From Saccharopolyspora phatthalungensis (lineage in GTDB: Bacteria > Actinomycetota > Actinomycetes > Mycobacteriales > Pseudonocardiaceae): a stretch of 64,000 nt of DNA. Shown piece by piece: positions 20,487 through 28,842 of this stretch (positions are counted from its first letter, which is position 1; every line of letters begins with the position of its first letter). The DNA lies in contig NZ_JACHIW010000001.1 in NCBI RefSeq assembly GCF_014203395.1, forward strand, positions 1,116,001 through 1,180,000. The letters are read 5' to 3'. The notes under the pieces were generated by a model that was not told the origin of the DNA, ran no database searches, and worked only from the letters and a program-made list of their open reading frames with translations. The translations under genes and the position numbers were made by a program.

Positions 20487-20931
20487 TCACCCGCTCCGGG
20501 CGTCGAAGGAGTCGCTCGTCGCCCGCGACAGCAGCGACTTCTGGATGCGCAGGCTCGGCGTTTTCGGAAAGTCGTCCACGACGGCGACGTAGCGCGGCAC
20601 CTGGAACCGGGCTAGGCGCTGCCCGCACCAGGCGACGAACATCGCCGGGTCGAACGCGCCCGGGTCGGTGACGGTGACGAACACCTTGATGTCCTCGTCC
20701 CCCTCCTGGGCGGGCACGCCGACGACGGCGCTCTCGGCGACCGCCGGATGTGTGTTGACGATCGCCTCGACCTCCCAGGCCGAGACGTTTTCCCCGCGGT
20801 GCCGCAACGAATCGGTCAGCCTGCCGGTGAAGTGCAGCGCGCCGCCGCTGAAACGGCCACGGTCGCCGGTCCGCCACCATGGGCCGCGGCGGGACCGCGC
20901 GGTGGCCTCGTCGTTGCGGAAATAGCCTATG
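20487..20931 (-). pseudogene. C-terminal fragment of an AMP-forming acyl-CoA synthetase
   Basis: About 147 codons encode the end of an ANL-family adenylating enzyme: WWRTGDRG (hinge Asp motif), GRLTDSLRHRGENVSAWEVE (A8 loop with the GEN variant), NTHPAVAESAVVGVP and a C-terminal R-I-Q-K lysine motif. The N-terminal ~350 residues are missing. Upstream the sequence changes abruptly to an unrelated hydrophobic stretch in another frame (20932-21024). It marks the left edge of the accessory patch. Confidence 0.75.
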
Positions 20932-21126
20932 GCCGAGGATGGCCAGGACGAGCCCACCGCTGCCGGCGATGAGGTAGCCGGGCACCGCGAGCACGACGAA
21001 GGCAAGCGCGCCCGCAAGGATCATCCGTTGCTCGCCGCTGGAATCGCCGTCGCGCCATTCACATTCGGTGCATCACTGGCGAACATTCCCATCGAAATGG
21101 CCGCAACCAGCGTAGTTGCCGGAACG

Positions 21127-21558
21127 TCATTGGTAGTGCTCGTGAAACTCTGGATCGGGCACCCAATCCACGCATGTGGGCCGTTGACCTGTGCGGACGA
21201 ACTCGCGCTGGGCTTCGTGGGCTTGGGCGATAGGCAGTTCTGCGCCGGGTGGCATGACCATGAGGTGGGCGCCGGCAAGGAAGTAGTCGACGTGGTCGTG
21301 GTTCGTGCCGTGGGCGGGAACTAAGGCGGATGTCGCGTCAAACCACATGAGTGCGCCGGTTTCGCAGCGCACCCCGAACATGAGCGTGGGCGTGTCGTCG
21401 CCGGGTTGGTGCTGGAAGCTCCACGCGATGCCGCATTCCGGCTTTGTGCGTTTCTGGTCGTGCTCGGAGATGCCGCGCACGAGTTGGTCAACGTCGGTGC
21501 GGGCGGGCACGAGTACTTCCCCGCATTTGAGGATGCCTGCGTCCGGAGCGCTGGTCAT
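21127..21558 (-). CDS. Imm1 family immunity protein
   Basis: 143 aa. The pattern fits the actinobacterial Imm1 family: LMFGVRCETGALMWFD in the middle, then DHVDYFLAGAHLMVMPPGAELP and the terminal EFVRTGQRPTCVDWV. Imm1 proteins neutralise deaminase-type polymorphic toxins delivered by contact-dependent or type VII systems. Its ATG overlaps the stop of a toxin remnant by 4 nt (ATGA). The toxin's catalytic part is gone, so this is an orphan immunity gene that may still protect against kin toxins (inference). The protein looks intact. Confidence 0.75.
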   Translation of the reverse strand: MTSAPDAGILKCGEVLVPARTDVDQLVRGISEHDQKRTKPECGIAWSFQHQPGDDTPTLMFGVRCETGALMWFDATSALVPAHGTNHDHVDYFLAGAHLMVMPPGAELPIAQAHEAQREFVRTGQRPTCVDWVPDPEFHEHYQ

Positions 21559-21716
21559 GCTTTTCCCTTGTAGGTCTTGGAGAACGGCTTACCGTCCTGA
21601 GTGGTGCCGTGCACAGTCAACGTGTACCCGTTCGGCAAGAACCGTTCAACGACCTGGTCGCATCCGGACGGCTGGGGCTCTAGACGCGGGCAGGTGTCGG
21701 TCGCTTCCCGCCGCAT
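21555..21716 (-). pseudogene. 3' stub of a DddA/SCP1.201-like deaminase toxin
   Basis: 53 codons ending TGA at 21555-21557. The peptide (MRREATDTCPR..., SGCDQVVERFLPNGYTLTVHG, ending KTYKGKA) matches the C-terminal end of SCP1.201-like cytidine deaminase domains: a cysteine pair for zinc, the LPxGxxLTVHG strand, and a KTYxGKA end. The HAE catalytic motif and everything before are missing. The frame breaks at palindrome copy C, 4 nt upstream of the apparent ATG. Coupling to the Imm1 gene supports a former toxin-immunity pair. Confidence 0.6.
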
Positions 21717-21719
21717 CTT

Positions 21720-21766
21720 GGCGATTTCAAATGGAAATCAACGCGCTGATTTCCATTGAAATCGCC
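21720..21766. repeat. Dispersed palindromic element, copy C
   Basis: Left arm GCGATTTCAAATGGAAATCA (21721-21740) pairs with TGATTTCCATTGAAATCGC (21747-21765) apart from one extra A in the left arm; spacer 6 nt; flanked by G/C to extend the pairing by one. It lies exactly where the deaminase toxin frame is cut off. Confidence 0.85.
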
Positions 21767-22061
21767 CACCCCCGGCCGCCAAAGCGCCACCTACCGCAAC
21801 AGCTTGACCAGCGGCTCCCCCGCGAGCAGCACGTGCCCCGTCGTGGTGCCGACGGCCGTGGACGCACTGCCCGACGATGTGCGGTGGTAAGCGATGACCA
21901 AGCGAATTCGTGAGAACAACCTGCCGTTCGACTACGTCCACCGGCCCCGAGCAGTTGGCCAAGCTGCGGTCACTGGAGCAGCACAGCGACGTTTTAGTCG
22001 ACACCCAGGGCAGTCTTGAACAAGGGGCGCATCTACCCCTTCTCTCCCACAGTGGACACGT
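21767..22061. other. Region without a convincing gene
   Basis: About 295 bases. Minus-strand frames give short peptides (one ends TGHVLLAGEPLVKLLR then stop at 21791-21793) that could be the tail of a lost gene, but none has a start, a Shine-Dalgarno or a family I recognise. Probably remnant DNA of the accessory patch. Confidence 0.3.
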
Positions 22062-22541
22062 TCAGGCTGCGAGGGGACGCCCTTTCGCACGCGCTCGGCG
22101 GCTATCGAGCGCGGCGGCCAGGCTGGCTCGGCAGGTTCGGAGGATCTGCCGCGTCGCTGCGGTATCGGGGCTTCGGCCGCAACGCGTGCAGGTAACGTTG
22201 ACCGAACCCGAGACCTCGTCCACCGCGACGGAAGCCTCGGCTTCGCAGCGCCGGCACCAGCGGTGTCCGGTCACGATGATGACGTGCGCAGGCGAGCTGA
22301 TGCATTCGTGCGCCCATCGGCGATGCACGTGGCAGGAGATGCGGTCTAACGCCGAGAGTTCCTCGCGCTCTTCCGCAGCGTCTTCCAGGATGAGGGTGTC
22401 CGCTAGGCGGCGATCATGTAAGTCGGCGTAGCGCTCACCGAACTGCAGGAGTTCCGCAGGTCCGGGTCGGGGTGGGCGTAGCGCACGCCGTGGCTGAGGG
22501 CACTCGGCCTCAGTCCGTTCGGGGTAAGTGTGGAGAAGCAC
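22062..22541 (-). CDS. Hypothetical protein with paired CxxC zinc-ribbon motifs
   Basis: 159 aa. The N-terminal half is Glu/Arg/Leu-rich and helical; the C-terminal half has CHVHRRW, HRWCRRCEAE and VTCTRCGRS, a likely zinc ribbon. Similar proteins are common in actinomycete integrative elements and phages, but function is unknown. GTG 22541 has AAGGAAGG about 9 nt upstream, a good start. Its presence with an excisionase-like HTH and an XRE-TPR protein supports an accessory-element origin for this stretch. Confidence 0.65.
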   Translation of the reverse strand: MLLHTYPERTEAECPQPRRALRPPRPGPAELLQFGERYADLHDRRLADTLILEDAAEEREELSALDRISCHVHRRWAHECISSPAHVIIVTGHRWCRRCEAEASVAVDEVSGSVNVTCTRCGRSPDTAATRQILRTCRASLAAALDSRRARAKGRPLAA

Positions 22542-22754
22542 GGGCTCTGCCTTCCTTGGGGCAGCGTTGTCGGGTTACGACCAGTGTCTTTCGTCCCGGT
22601 TGCGGAGACATTGGTATCTATACGTATTCGGCTACGGATTCGGGGTACGTACCCCCGCCGGTGACCCCCACCAGCCCACTCCCATCAACGATGAAGTGCC
22701 CCCGGACAGGCCCATGTGCGGGCTTGTCATGCCGCCGCTCAGCGGGACTGGTCC

Positions 22755-22886
22755 TTGAGCACGGATTGGTCCATCTTCACCACATATCGCGCGCCGATCG
22801 GGCGGCTCGACGTGGACATTGACTGGCTGGTGGGCGATTCGAATGTCCTTGTCACTGAACCGCAGTGGCTAAAGTGCCACCTGTGA
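22755..22886 (+). CDS. Small hypothetical protein
   Basis: 43 aa from a TTG candidate: starts MSTDWSIFTTYRAPIGRL, then an acidic strand-like segment and ends PQWLKCHL. The sequence is non-random and in the same direction as the next gene, whose GTG overlaps this stop (GTGA). A GTG at about 22713 would add 14 residues. I do not recognise a family; it may be a DNA-mimic-like or accessory protein of the element. Confidence rests mainly on the coupled overlap. Confidence 0.45.
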   Translation: MSTDWSIFTTYRAPIGRLDVDIDWLVGDSNVLVTEPQWLKCHL

Positions 22887-23083
22887 GCGCTGTGAGCACG
22901 CGGTACGCGGACTACCCGGCCTTTATCGTCGGGTTGCACGGGACGCTGAACCTGCACCCTTGCGTGGCGAGTCAGTGGGAGCGTGACGAGTTCGCCGACG
23001 TCTACGGGCTGCTTGTCCAGCGCAGTACTGCGCTGGGTCTAGCCGAGTTCCGGGGCTGGAACACCGGGCTTACACAAATCTAG
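22883..23083 (+). CDS. Small hypothetical protein, coupled to the preceding gene
   Basis: 66 aa. GTG 22883 overlaps the preceding TGA by 4 nt. The sequence (STRYADYPAFIVGLHGTLNLH, then WERDEFADVYGLLVQRSTALGLAEF) looks like an alpha/beta small globular protein. No family recognised. An upstream in-frame GTG at 22865 would overlap the previous gene more deeply. It is convergent with the excisionase-like HTH gene. Confidence 0.5.
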   Translation: MSAVSTRYADYPAFIVGLHGTLNLHPCVASQWERDEFADVYGLLVQRSTALGLAEFRGWNTGLTQI

Positions 23084-23102
23084 TTTCTGCTGGTCAGTGG
23101 CC

Positions 23103-23294
23103 CTACCCGCGCATCTTGCGCGTGTACTCCCGGAGCTGCCGCTTGGAGTCCTCCAGGTCAAACCGTGCTTGACCGCCAGGCGTGAACAGCTCAGGCACCA
23201 AGATCCCAGCCTGCACGTAACGCGCCACTGAACGGCGCGAAACTCCAAGTTCGTCCGCCAGCTGGGACGACGTGAGCAGCCTGGGCCTGATCAT
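23103..23294 (-). CDS. Small helix-turn-helix protein, MerR/excisionase-like
   Basis: 63 aa. LLTSSQLADELGVSRRSVARYVQAGILVPEL is a clear winged HTH of the MerR/AlpA/Xis type, followed by a strand-like RFDLEDSKRQLREY that resembles the wing and recognition helix end. Such single-domain proteins act as excisionases or repressors in mobile elements. No integrase gene is in the window, so the element may have lost it. ATG 23294 starts cleanly; the Shine-Dalgarno is weak. Confidence 0.75.
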   Translation of the reverse strand: MIRPRLLTSSQLADELGVSRRSVARYVQAGILVPELFTPGGQARFDLEDSKRQLREYTRKMRG

Positions 23295-23353
23295 GCTCCG
23301 ATCGTGTCCCCGTTGTCCGCGCTTGTCCCGTTCACTGACTCAGTCGCGTTAGC

Positions 23354-23572
23354 ATGGCTCGCATGTCCCAGTTGGCGCAGCCTGGCAGCCCCTACAAGGT
23401 GGTGGTTGTCGCCCGGCGGCGTTGGTGGGCCTGCCCGATCGGCGGCGTGCGGTGTTGCCGCGTGCTTGTCGACATGGGGCAGGTGGCGCTAGACGCTATG
23501 GCCCTACACATCGAGCTCCACGGCGTGGCCGTGCCCTGTCAGATCTGCGGCAGCTGCCACGAAGCGCATTAG
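23354..23572 (+). CDS. Small cysteine-rich hypothetical protein
   Basis: 72 aa. Contains ARRRWWACPIGGVRCCRVLVD and a final CQICGSCHEAH, so it could bind metal through its C-terminal cysteines. No Shine-Dalgarno is seen; TTAGCAT immediately before the ATG may be a -10 for a leaderless message. It is divergent from the HTH gene and lies 42 nt before the XRE gene. No family recognised. Confidence 0.4.
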   Translation: MARMSQLAQPGSPYKVVVVARRRWWACPIGGVRCCRVLVDMGQVALDAMALHIELHGVAVPCQICGSCHEAH

Positions 23573-23614
23573 CATCATCTATCCCACCGGTCAACTCCGC
23601 TGTACCGTGGCCAC

Positions 23615-24793
23615 ATGAGTAACCAACAGTCACTAGGCGAACGCATCCGGCAACTACGCGGCGACCTCAACACACAGCAGCAACTTGCAGACCGAGCGGG
23701 TCTATCAATCGCGCTGATCCGCAAACTCGAACAGGGCACGCGACAGACATGCAGCGTCGCGAGCCTGCACAAGATCGCTCGCGCCCTAGATGTCACGCTC
23801 GCTGATCTACTCGTCCCAGCCTCGATACCTGAGCACGATCAAGATCAAGGAATCACGGCACTACGACACGCCGTGAGCTTGGTAGGCGTCCCGAAAGACA
23901 ACCCTGCGACGACCCAGGAAGCGGCGCATGCCGAACTGTCGATTTGGAGCGCGTATTTTGATGGTAGGCACGATGCCGCTGTGCGTGTTCTCCCTTATTT
24001 GATCCGACGGCTAGAGTCCGGTCTAGCCGCGTCAAACGACGCGGACAGACCAGCTTATGTTCATTCGCTGTCTCGGGTGCTGTGGGCTGCTGGGCGTATC
24101 CTTTCGGGGCTACGACACGCTGACGCGGCTCATATAGCTTCGCAGAGGGCTATTAGCTTGTCCGCTCAGCTAGACGATCCCGTAATGACTGCCGCTGCTA
24201 GCGGATCTTTGGCAAGGCAACTCATGGTCGCGGGAAGGTACGAAGAATCCATCGAGCTGTACGCCTCGACGGCTAAGTCGATCGAACCGGGCAGGACCCA
24301 CACCATTCCCCAAATGAGCGTTTACGGGAATTTGTTGCTCTCAGCCGGTAACGTGCAGGCACGTGCGGGCAACGCCGCAGAGGCGATGCATTTTCTAGCT
24401 GAGGCACGGGGGGTATCCAACGAGGTTCCCGACGGGCAGTGCCACCACAGCAGTGTCTTCGGGCCGTCGGCGGTCGCTATGCAAAGCACAGATATCGCTA
24501 TCAACCTAGGAGAATTCGGTGACGCTTTGACAGCATCAAAGACAGTGCCGGAGGGAGGGTCTTCCCTGCCTACTCTATCTAGGAGCAGGCATAGCGTCGA
24601 TCGCGCTTTGGTCCATCTCAAAACCGGAGGCGAAGACAAAGCGGTAGCCCTGTTGTCCTCAACGGCTTCCGCTGCCCCCTTCTGGTTCAAGAACCAGCGC
24701 CTGCCGAAATCTATCGTTCGGGATCTGCTCCACACACCCGCAGCTAAATCCGAGCAGTTGAGGAGTCTAGCTAAGACACTCGGAGTCCACTAA
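23615..24793 (+). CDS. XRE-family HTH regulator with TPR-like helical domain
   Basis: 392 aa. An N-terminal Cro/C1-type HTH (residues ~7-62; RIRQLRGDLNTQQQLADRAG then SIALIRKLEQGTRQ) is followed by about 300 residues of helical repeats resembling tetratricopeptides. This layout is common in actinobacterial regulators that sense peptides or control conjugative elements and secondary metabolism. The gene has lower GC and more A/T third positions than the core, which suggests foreign origin. The ATG lies close behind possible promoter sequence, so the message may be leaderless. Confidence 0.8.
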   Translation: MSNQQSLGERIRQLRGDLNTQQQLADRAGLSIALIRKLEQGTRQTCSVASLHKIARALDVTLADLLVPASIPEHDQDQGITALRHAVSLVGVPKDNPATTQEAAHAELSIWSAYFDGRHDAAVRVLPYLIRRLESGLAASNDADRPAYVHSLSRVLWAAGRILSGLRHADAAHIASQRAISLSAQLDDPVMTAAASGSLARQLMVAGRYEESIELYASTAKSIEPGRTHTIPQMSVYGNLLLSAGNVQARAGNAAEAMHFLAEARGVSNEVPDGQCHHSSVFGPSAVAMQSTDIAINLGEFGDALTASKTVPEGGSSLPTLSRSRHSVDRALVHLKTGGEDKAVALLSSTASAAPFWFKNQRLPKSIVRDLLHTPAAKSEQLRSLAKTLGVH

Positions 24794-24862
24794 CGCGATT
24801 GGGTAGTGCCACACCGCGTGTCACCCACGCCCTCCGTGCACCGACAAGATCCATCTTGGGCA

Positions 24863-24910
24863 GCCCCCGCCGGTCGTTCGTGATCCCCCCGGCAGCCGGA
24901 CGGCGGGGGC
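24863..24910. repeat. GC-rich inverted repeat after the XRE gene
   Basis: Perfect 10-bp arms GCCCCCGCCG (24863-24872) and CGGCGGGGGC (24901-24910), 28-nt loop. There is no U-tract, so it is a weak terminator candidate; it may have another structural role. Confidence 0.5.
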
Positions 24911-25030
24911 CGCCCTTCCAACGGAGGGAAGGCGGCACGCGTTGAGGAACCCGTTCAAGTCCTGCCTAGAGCGCAGGCGCAGGAACCGAGTTCGGCGAGA
25001 CATGATCCGCAGGCGAGTAAGGGTGTACCT

Positions 25031-25237
25031 GTGACGGACATCCCTGATCCGGAGCCCACAGAAAGCTCTTCTAGTCTTGGACCGAAGCTAGACATAGTCC
25101 TGCGAAAAGTTTCATGGGATCTTGATCAGGTGGCATTTAAATTGCCCCGGCGTGACGCGTCTAAAGAAGACCTGAACGTGCTCGCAGACACACTCACGGA
25201 ATTGATAGAACTCCTGCGTAAGGAAGACCCTTGCTGA
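25031..25237 (+). CDS. Small acidic helical hypothetical protein
   Basis: 68 aa from GTG. An acidic Pro/Ser-rich start is followed by two amphipathic helices (KLDIVLRKVSWDLDQVAFKL and DLNVLADTLTELIELLRKED). It resembles small dimerising helical hairpins. Base composition is AT-richer than the core, like its neighbours. No family recognised; it lies in line with the following two genes. Confidence 0.5.
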   Translation: MTDIPDPEPTESSSSLGPKLDIVLRKVSWDLDQVAFKLPRRDASKEDLNVLADTLTELIELLRKEDPC

Positions 25238-25296
25238 GATTTAGGCGATTACTACTGTGCCTTGTGGTGGCCTTGATAATTCTGTGACCAGCCGCA

Positions 25297-25728
25297 GTGG
25301 TACCGACGGCGGAGCGGAGAACGTACGCCGATGTACACGCAGACGTGGGCCCAAATATTGATTATAGGATTGCCCCTTTTGTCTCTCCTCTGGCCTACAA
25401 CGAGAGACCGTTGATATCGGTGCCCGAATTCGCCAACTGGATGGCTGGCGAAAACGAGGCACGGTGGCACCAGATCGAGACGGGGGGACCTAGGCCGCTG
25501 GCTTACTGCGGCCATAGGCTGAAAGGTCCAGTACATCGGCGGATAATCGAGGTTCTACCTAGATACCAAGACCATCGAAACGTCGGCGGTGGCTGTCTCA
25601 ACGCGATGATAGATATCAAACAAAGCCGAAACGCTAAGAAGGCCCCTGACGGCCCATACTTGTCAAGGGCCATCAAAGACTTCTACCGCACGCACAACAA
25701 GCCGATGAATGAAGGGTTCGATGCTTGA
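25297..25728 (+). CDS. Hypothetical protein of the accessory patch
   Basis: 143 aa. A mixed alpha/beta sequence with LAYCGHRLKGPVHRRIIEVL and a basic C-terminal half. I recognise no family. Codon use is atypical (many A/T third positions), as in the adjacent small genes, which supports horizontal acquisition. Its stop overlaps the start of the next gene (25721), so the two are likely co-translated. Confidence 0.5.
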   Translation: MVPTAERRTYADVHADVGPNIDYRIAPFVSPLAYNERPLISVPEFANWMAGENEARWHQIETGGPRPLAYCGHRLKGPVHRRIIEVLPRYQDHRNVGGGCLNAMIDIKQSRNAKKAPDGPYLSRAIKDFYRTHNKPMNEGFDA

Positions 25729-25903
25729 CGAAGCGGAAACGATCGATACCGACGAACCCATAGTGTGGGAGTGCCCAGCAAGTGGATGTCCGTTTTCACA
25801 CCAAGACCCAGATATAATGGGGCCGCACGAATACCAAGTGCACGGCCAAGCCTTCATGTCGAAAACATCCACCGTAATTATATCTAGGGGAAGCGACCAA
25901 TAG
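25721..25903 (+). CDS. Small protein with a C2H2-like zinc-finger motif
   Basis: 60 aa. The segment WECPASGCPFSHQDPDIMG followed by PHEYQVHG has two cysteines and spaced histidines as in a C2H2 finger. GAAGGG lies 4 nt before ATG 25721; an in-frame ATG at 25709 would add four residues. It overlaps the preceding gene by 8 nt. The role is unknown; it could bind DNA or protein. A strong hairpin follows at 25954. Confidence 0.45.
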   Translation: MLDEAETIDTDEPIVWECPASGCPFSHQDPDIMGPHEYQVHGQAFMSKTSTVIISRGSDQ

Positions 25904-25953
25904 ACGCGGTGCGAGCAACGCCGGACGCGATCGCCTGAAGGTGATCGGCAAAA

Positions 25954-26007
25954 CCCAGCTCAGTGCGCCCCGGCCGTGGAGCCGGGCCGCACTGCTGGGT
26001 GCGGTTT
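25954..26007 (+). terminator. Terminator closing the small-gene operon
   Basis: A long imperfect stem (25954-25974 with 25981-25999; a 2-nt bulge and one mismatch) with a 6-nt loop is followed by TGCGGTTTCTT. It separates the small AT-rich genes from the DUF427 remnant. Confidence 0.65.
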
Positions 26008-26008
26008 C

Positions 26009-26235
26009 TTGACCAAGAGCAAGGCGAAAGCACTTTGCTCGTGGGAGGGCATCGCCAGCTACTACAACATCGTGTGCAAATCCAGCACCTTGAGCAATGG
26101 GACCTGGTATCACGCGCACCCCAGCCCGCTAGCCCGGCTGATCAAAAACCACGTGGCCTTCGATCCGGAGGAGCGGAAGAGGCGGTTTGCGACCACCTGC
26201 GGACCGGCGACCCTACGGGAGGGTCCGGCAACCGA
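26009..26235 (+). pseudogene. 3' part of a DUF427-family gene
   Basis: About 75 codons match the C-terminal half of DUF427: TKSKAKALCSWEGIASYYN, then TWYHAHPSPLARLIKNHVAF. Normal DUF427 proteins have an N-terminal half with the Arg/Glu residues, missing here; the sequence starts right after the terminator hairpin. The frame is continuous with the GH15 gene, but no such fusion is expected. It marks the right edge of the accessory patch. Confidence 0.6.
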
Positions 26236-26296
26236 CGATTGTGAAGGAGTTGAGACCCATCTGAGGAGATCTCCCGGTAGCAGTTCGGAGGGTTCG

Positions 26297-28130
26297 GTGA
26301 TCGGGTCCGATCTCGGGAACGGCTCACGGGTCGCTGCGCCGCGCTGGCAGGGGTATGCGCCGCTGCGAGAGTACGCGGCGCTGGGCGATGGCCGCACCGT
26401 GGCCCTCCTCGCCCGGGACGGCTCGGTGGACTGGCTGCCGATGCCGGACCTGGACTCGCCGACGGTCTTCGGCGCGGTGCTCGATGCGCGTCGGGGAGGC
26501 TGTTTCGCCCTGGAACCGGAGCTGCCGTATCGGGTGAGCCGCCGGTACCTCCCGAGCACGAACGTCGTAGAGACGACGTTTACCACGGCCGAGGGCACGG
26601 CCCAGGTGACCGACGCCTTGACACTGCCCGGAGCGGCGTTGACGCCCACCCGGGAACTTGTCCGCAAGGTCGAAGGACTGTCCGGGGCAGTGCCCATGCG
26701 CTGGAGGGTGCAGCCCCGTTTCGGCTACGGCGCCGCAGGCACACGTATCAACCGGCGAGCAGGCGTACCGATGGCGTCGGCAGGCACGGACGCGGTGGCC
26801 GTGTGCACCTGGGGTGCGGGCGAGCCGGTAGGTGCCGATGGGGCGATCAAAGGTGCCTTCGAGATCCGGCTGGGTTCGCAGGCCCTGCTCGCACTGAGCT
26901 TCGCGCATGAGGAGCCGCTGGTGGTGCCCGCACGCTCAGAGTGTGCGGCGCGGCTGGCGGAGACCGGCCACCGTTGGCGGGCCTGGCTGCGGGATCGCGC
27001 CTACGCCGGGCGATGGCAGGAAGCCGTGACGCGCGGTGCATTGGCCCTGAAACTGCTGGTGTTCGCCCCGTCGGGCGCGGTGGCCGCCGCTGCGACCTCG
27101 TCGCTTCCCGAGGAGATCGGCGGCGGGCGCAACTGGGATTACCGGTTTTCCTGGCTGCGGGATTCCGCCTTCACCCTGGACGCCTTTCTCGCACTCGGGT
27201 GCCCCGGCGAGGCGCAGGCCTACTTCTGGTGGCTGATGCATGCCACCCAGTTCACCGAGCCGCGCCTGCGCCCGCTGTACCGGCTCGACGGTGGGGCCCG
27301 CGCACCCGAGCGGCCGCTCGCATGGGAGGGGTACCGCGGGTCAGCGCCGGTGCGGGTGGGCAATGCCGCGGCCGAGCAGCTGCAGCTGGACACCTACGGC
27401 GAACTGCTGCAGACGGCCTGGCTGTATGCGACAGCCAGCGGCCGGCTCGATCCCGACATCGCTCGACGGCTGGCAAGGGTGGCCGATTTCGTGTGCGCGA
27501 GCTGGCGGCAACCGGACGCGGGGATCTGGGAAGTCCGCAGCCCGCCCCAACATTTCACTCAGTCAAAGATGATGTGCTGGATCGCTCTCGACCGCGCGCT
27601 GCGTTTGGCCGAACGAGGGCTGCTTTCCCGCCGGCACGCACCCGCGTGGCGACGCGAGCAGGACGCGATCGAAGATTTCATCGAAACGCGCTGTCTGAGC
27701 GCGAACCAGAACAGCTACGTGCGCAGCGCCGACGCCGAGGATGTGGACGTCAGCGTATTGCTCGGCCTGCTGCGCGGCTATGCGAGTCCGCAGCATCCTC
27801 GGATGCATGGCACGGTCGAGGCCATCCGCCGCGACCTGGCGCATGGACCGTTTGTGTACCGCTACAGCGGCGACGATGGTCTGCAGGGGACTGAGGGGGC
27901 GTTTGTGGCCTGCTCGTTCTGGTTGGCTGAGGCCCTGGCTCGCTGCGGCCACCTCAAAGAGGCCACGGAGTTGATCCCAACTGGTCGGGCTGGCTAACGA
28001 CGTTGGCCTCTACGGCGAGGAAATCGACCCGACCACGGGGGAATTTCTGGGCAACATGCCGCAGGGCCTGACTCATCTGGCGTTGATCAGCGCGGCCTGT
28101 GCGATCACCGAGGGGGCGATGGCACGGTGA
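26297..28130 (+). pseudogene. GH15 glucoamylase/trehalase-like gene, frameshifted near its 3' end
   Basis: The main frame (GTG 26297 with GGAGGG upstream) encodes 566 aa. An N-terminal beta-rich domain (YAPLREYAALGDGRTVALLARDG) precedes a GH15 (alpha/alpha)6 barrel with GGGRNWDYRFSWLRDSAF. The frame stops at 27997, but the usual GH15 end ([20 protein letters not shown]..., [11 protein letters not shown]) continues in the next frame to 28130. One extra base near 27980 explains this. The lost tail carries the conserved acidic EEIDP motif linked to catalysis in the family, so the truncated product may be inactive unless this is a sequencing error. Confidence 0.75.
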
Positions 28131-28609
28131 CGATCTGGGGGGCGCTCGCCGGCGGGTTCATCGGCACCCTGGTGCTGACCACGGCGTTGCGCGCGGCGAA
28201 TGAGCTCAAACTGACCCGCATAGACCTCCCCTTCCTGCTCGGCACCTGCGTTACGGCCAACCGCTCCCGCGCGAAAGCCCTCGGCTACCTGGCGCACTTC
28301 GTCATCGGAGAACTGTTCGCCCTGGGCTACTACGGGCTGTTCGTGGCCCTGGGAACCAGTAGCTGGTGGTTGGGGGCAATTTTCGGTCTGGTTCATGGCA
28401 TGTTCGCTGCCACCGCGCTGGTGAACATCCTGCTGCCGGCGGTGCACCCGCGGATGGGAACCAGCGTGACCAGCGCTCCCCACACCGCGCTGCTCGAACC
28501 GCCAGGGTTTCTCATGCTCAACTACGGGGTGGTGACACCGATCGTCGGCCTGCTGGGGCATATCGTCTACGGTGCCCTCGTCGGCGGATTCATTTCCTAC
28601 ACCACCTAG
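28127..28609 (+). CDS. Multi-pass membrane protein coupled to the GH15 gene
   Basis: 160 aa. Four or five hydrophobic helices ([64 protein letters not shown], ending [16 protein letters not shown]). GTG 28127 overlaps the true GH15 stop (GTGA), which suggests the pair was an operon before the frameshift. Function is unknown; similar small membrane proteins accompany GH15 genes in other actinobacteria by my recollection. It converges on the 28606 ORF. Confidence 0.7.
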   Translation: MTIWGALAGGFIGTLVLTTALRAANELKLTRIDLPFLLGTCVTANRSRAKALGYLAHFVIGELFALGYYGLFVALGTSSWWLGAIFGLVHGMFAATALVNILLPAVHPRMGTSVTSAPHTALLEPPGFLMLNYGVVTPIVGLLGHIVYGALVGGFISYTT

Positions 28610-28809
28610 GGTCTGGGCCGGTATCCGTTGCCTTCCCGGCGGACGACGCCACCGGTTGGAGCCGGGAAATGGGTGCCGGCAGCAGCCGGCCCCCCCGGCT
28701 CCAGCTCGATGCCTTCCGCCGGCACATCGACGAGTTCGAGCAGTCCGCTGTCCCGGATGGGACACACCGAGTCGCGCAACATCTGTTCCCAGGCGGCGTC
28801 CTTGTCCAC
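28606..28809 (-). CDS. Short hypothetical ORF after the cyclase gene, possible gene remnant
   Basis: 67 codons from a GTG candidate. WEQMLRDSVCPIRDSGLLELV has helical, protein-like composition; the C-terminus is Gly/Pro-rich. The frame stays open somewhat upstream (GYHWSNVDKDAAW), so it may be the tail of a truncated gene. It lies in the same direction as the cyclase gene but in a different frame, and its stop overlaps the convergent membrane gene's stop. No family recognised. Confidence 0.3.
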   Translation of the reverse strand: MDKDAAWEQMLRDSVCPIRDSGLLELVDVPAEGIELEPGGPAAAGTHFPAPTGGVVRREGNGYRPRP

Positions 28810-28842
28810 ATTGGACCAGTGGTACCCCGCGGCAATTCGGCA

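Noticed and set aside
20929..21324. Plus-strand ORF of 131 codons
   Set aside because: It spans the junction of the synthetase stub and unrelated sequence and runs antisense into the Imm1 gene. No family or start signal.
24821..25003. Minus-strand 60-codon ORF after the XRE gene
   Set aside because: It is made of the GC-rich inverted repeat region, lacks coding bias and has no recognisable sequence.
25976..27997. A true DUF427-GH15 fusion protein
   Set aside because: The frames happen to be continuous, but the DUF427 part lacks its first half and begins within a terminator. The GH15 gene has its own GTG with a good Shine-Dalgarno at 26297.
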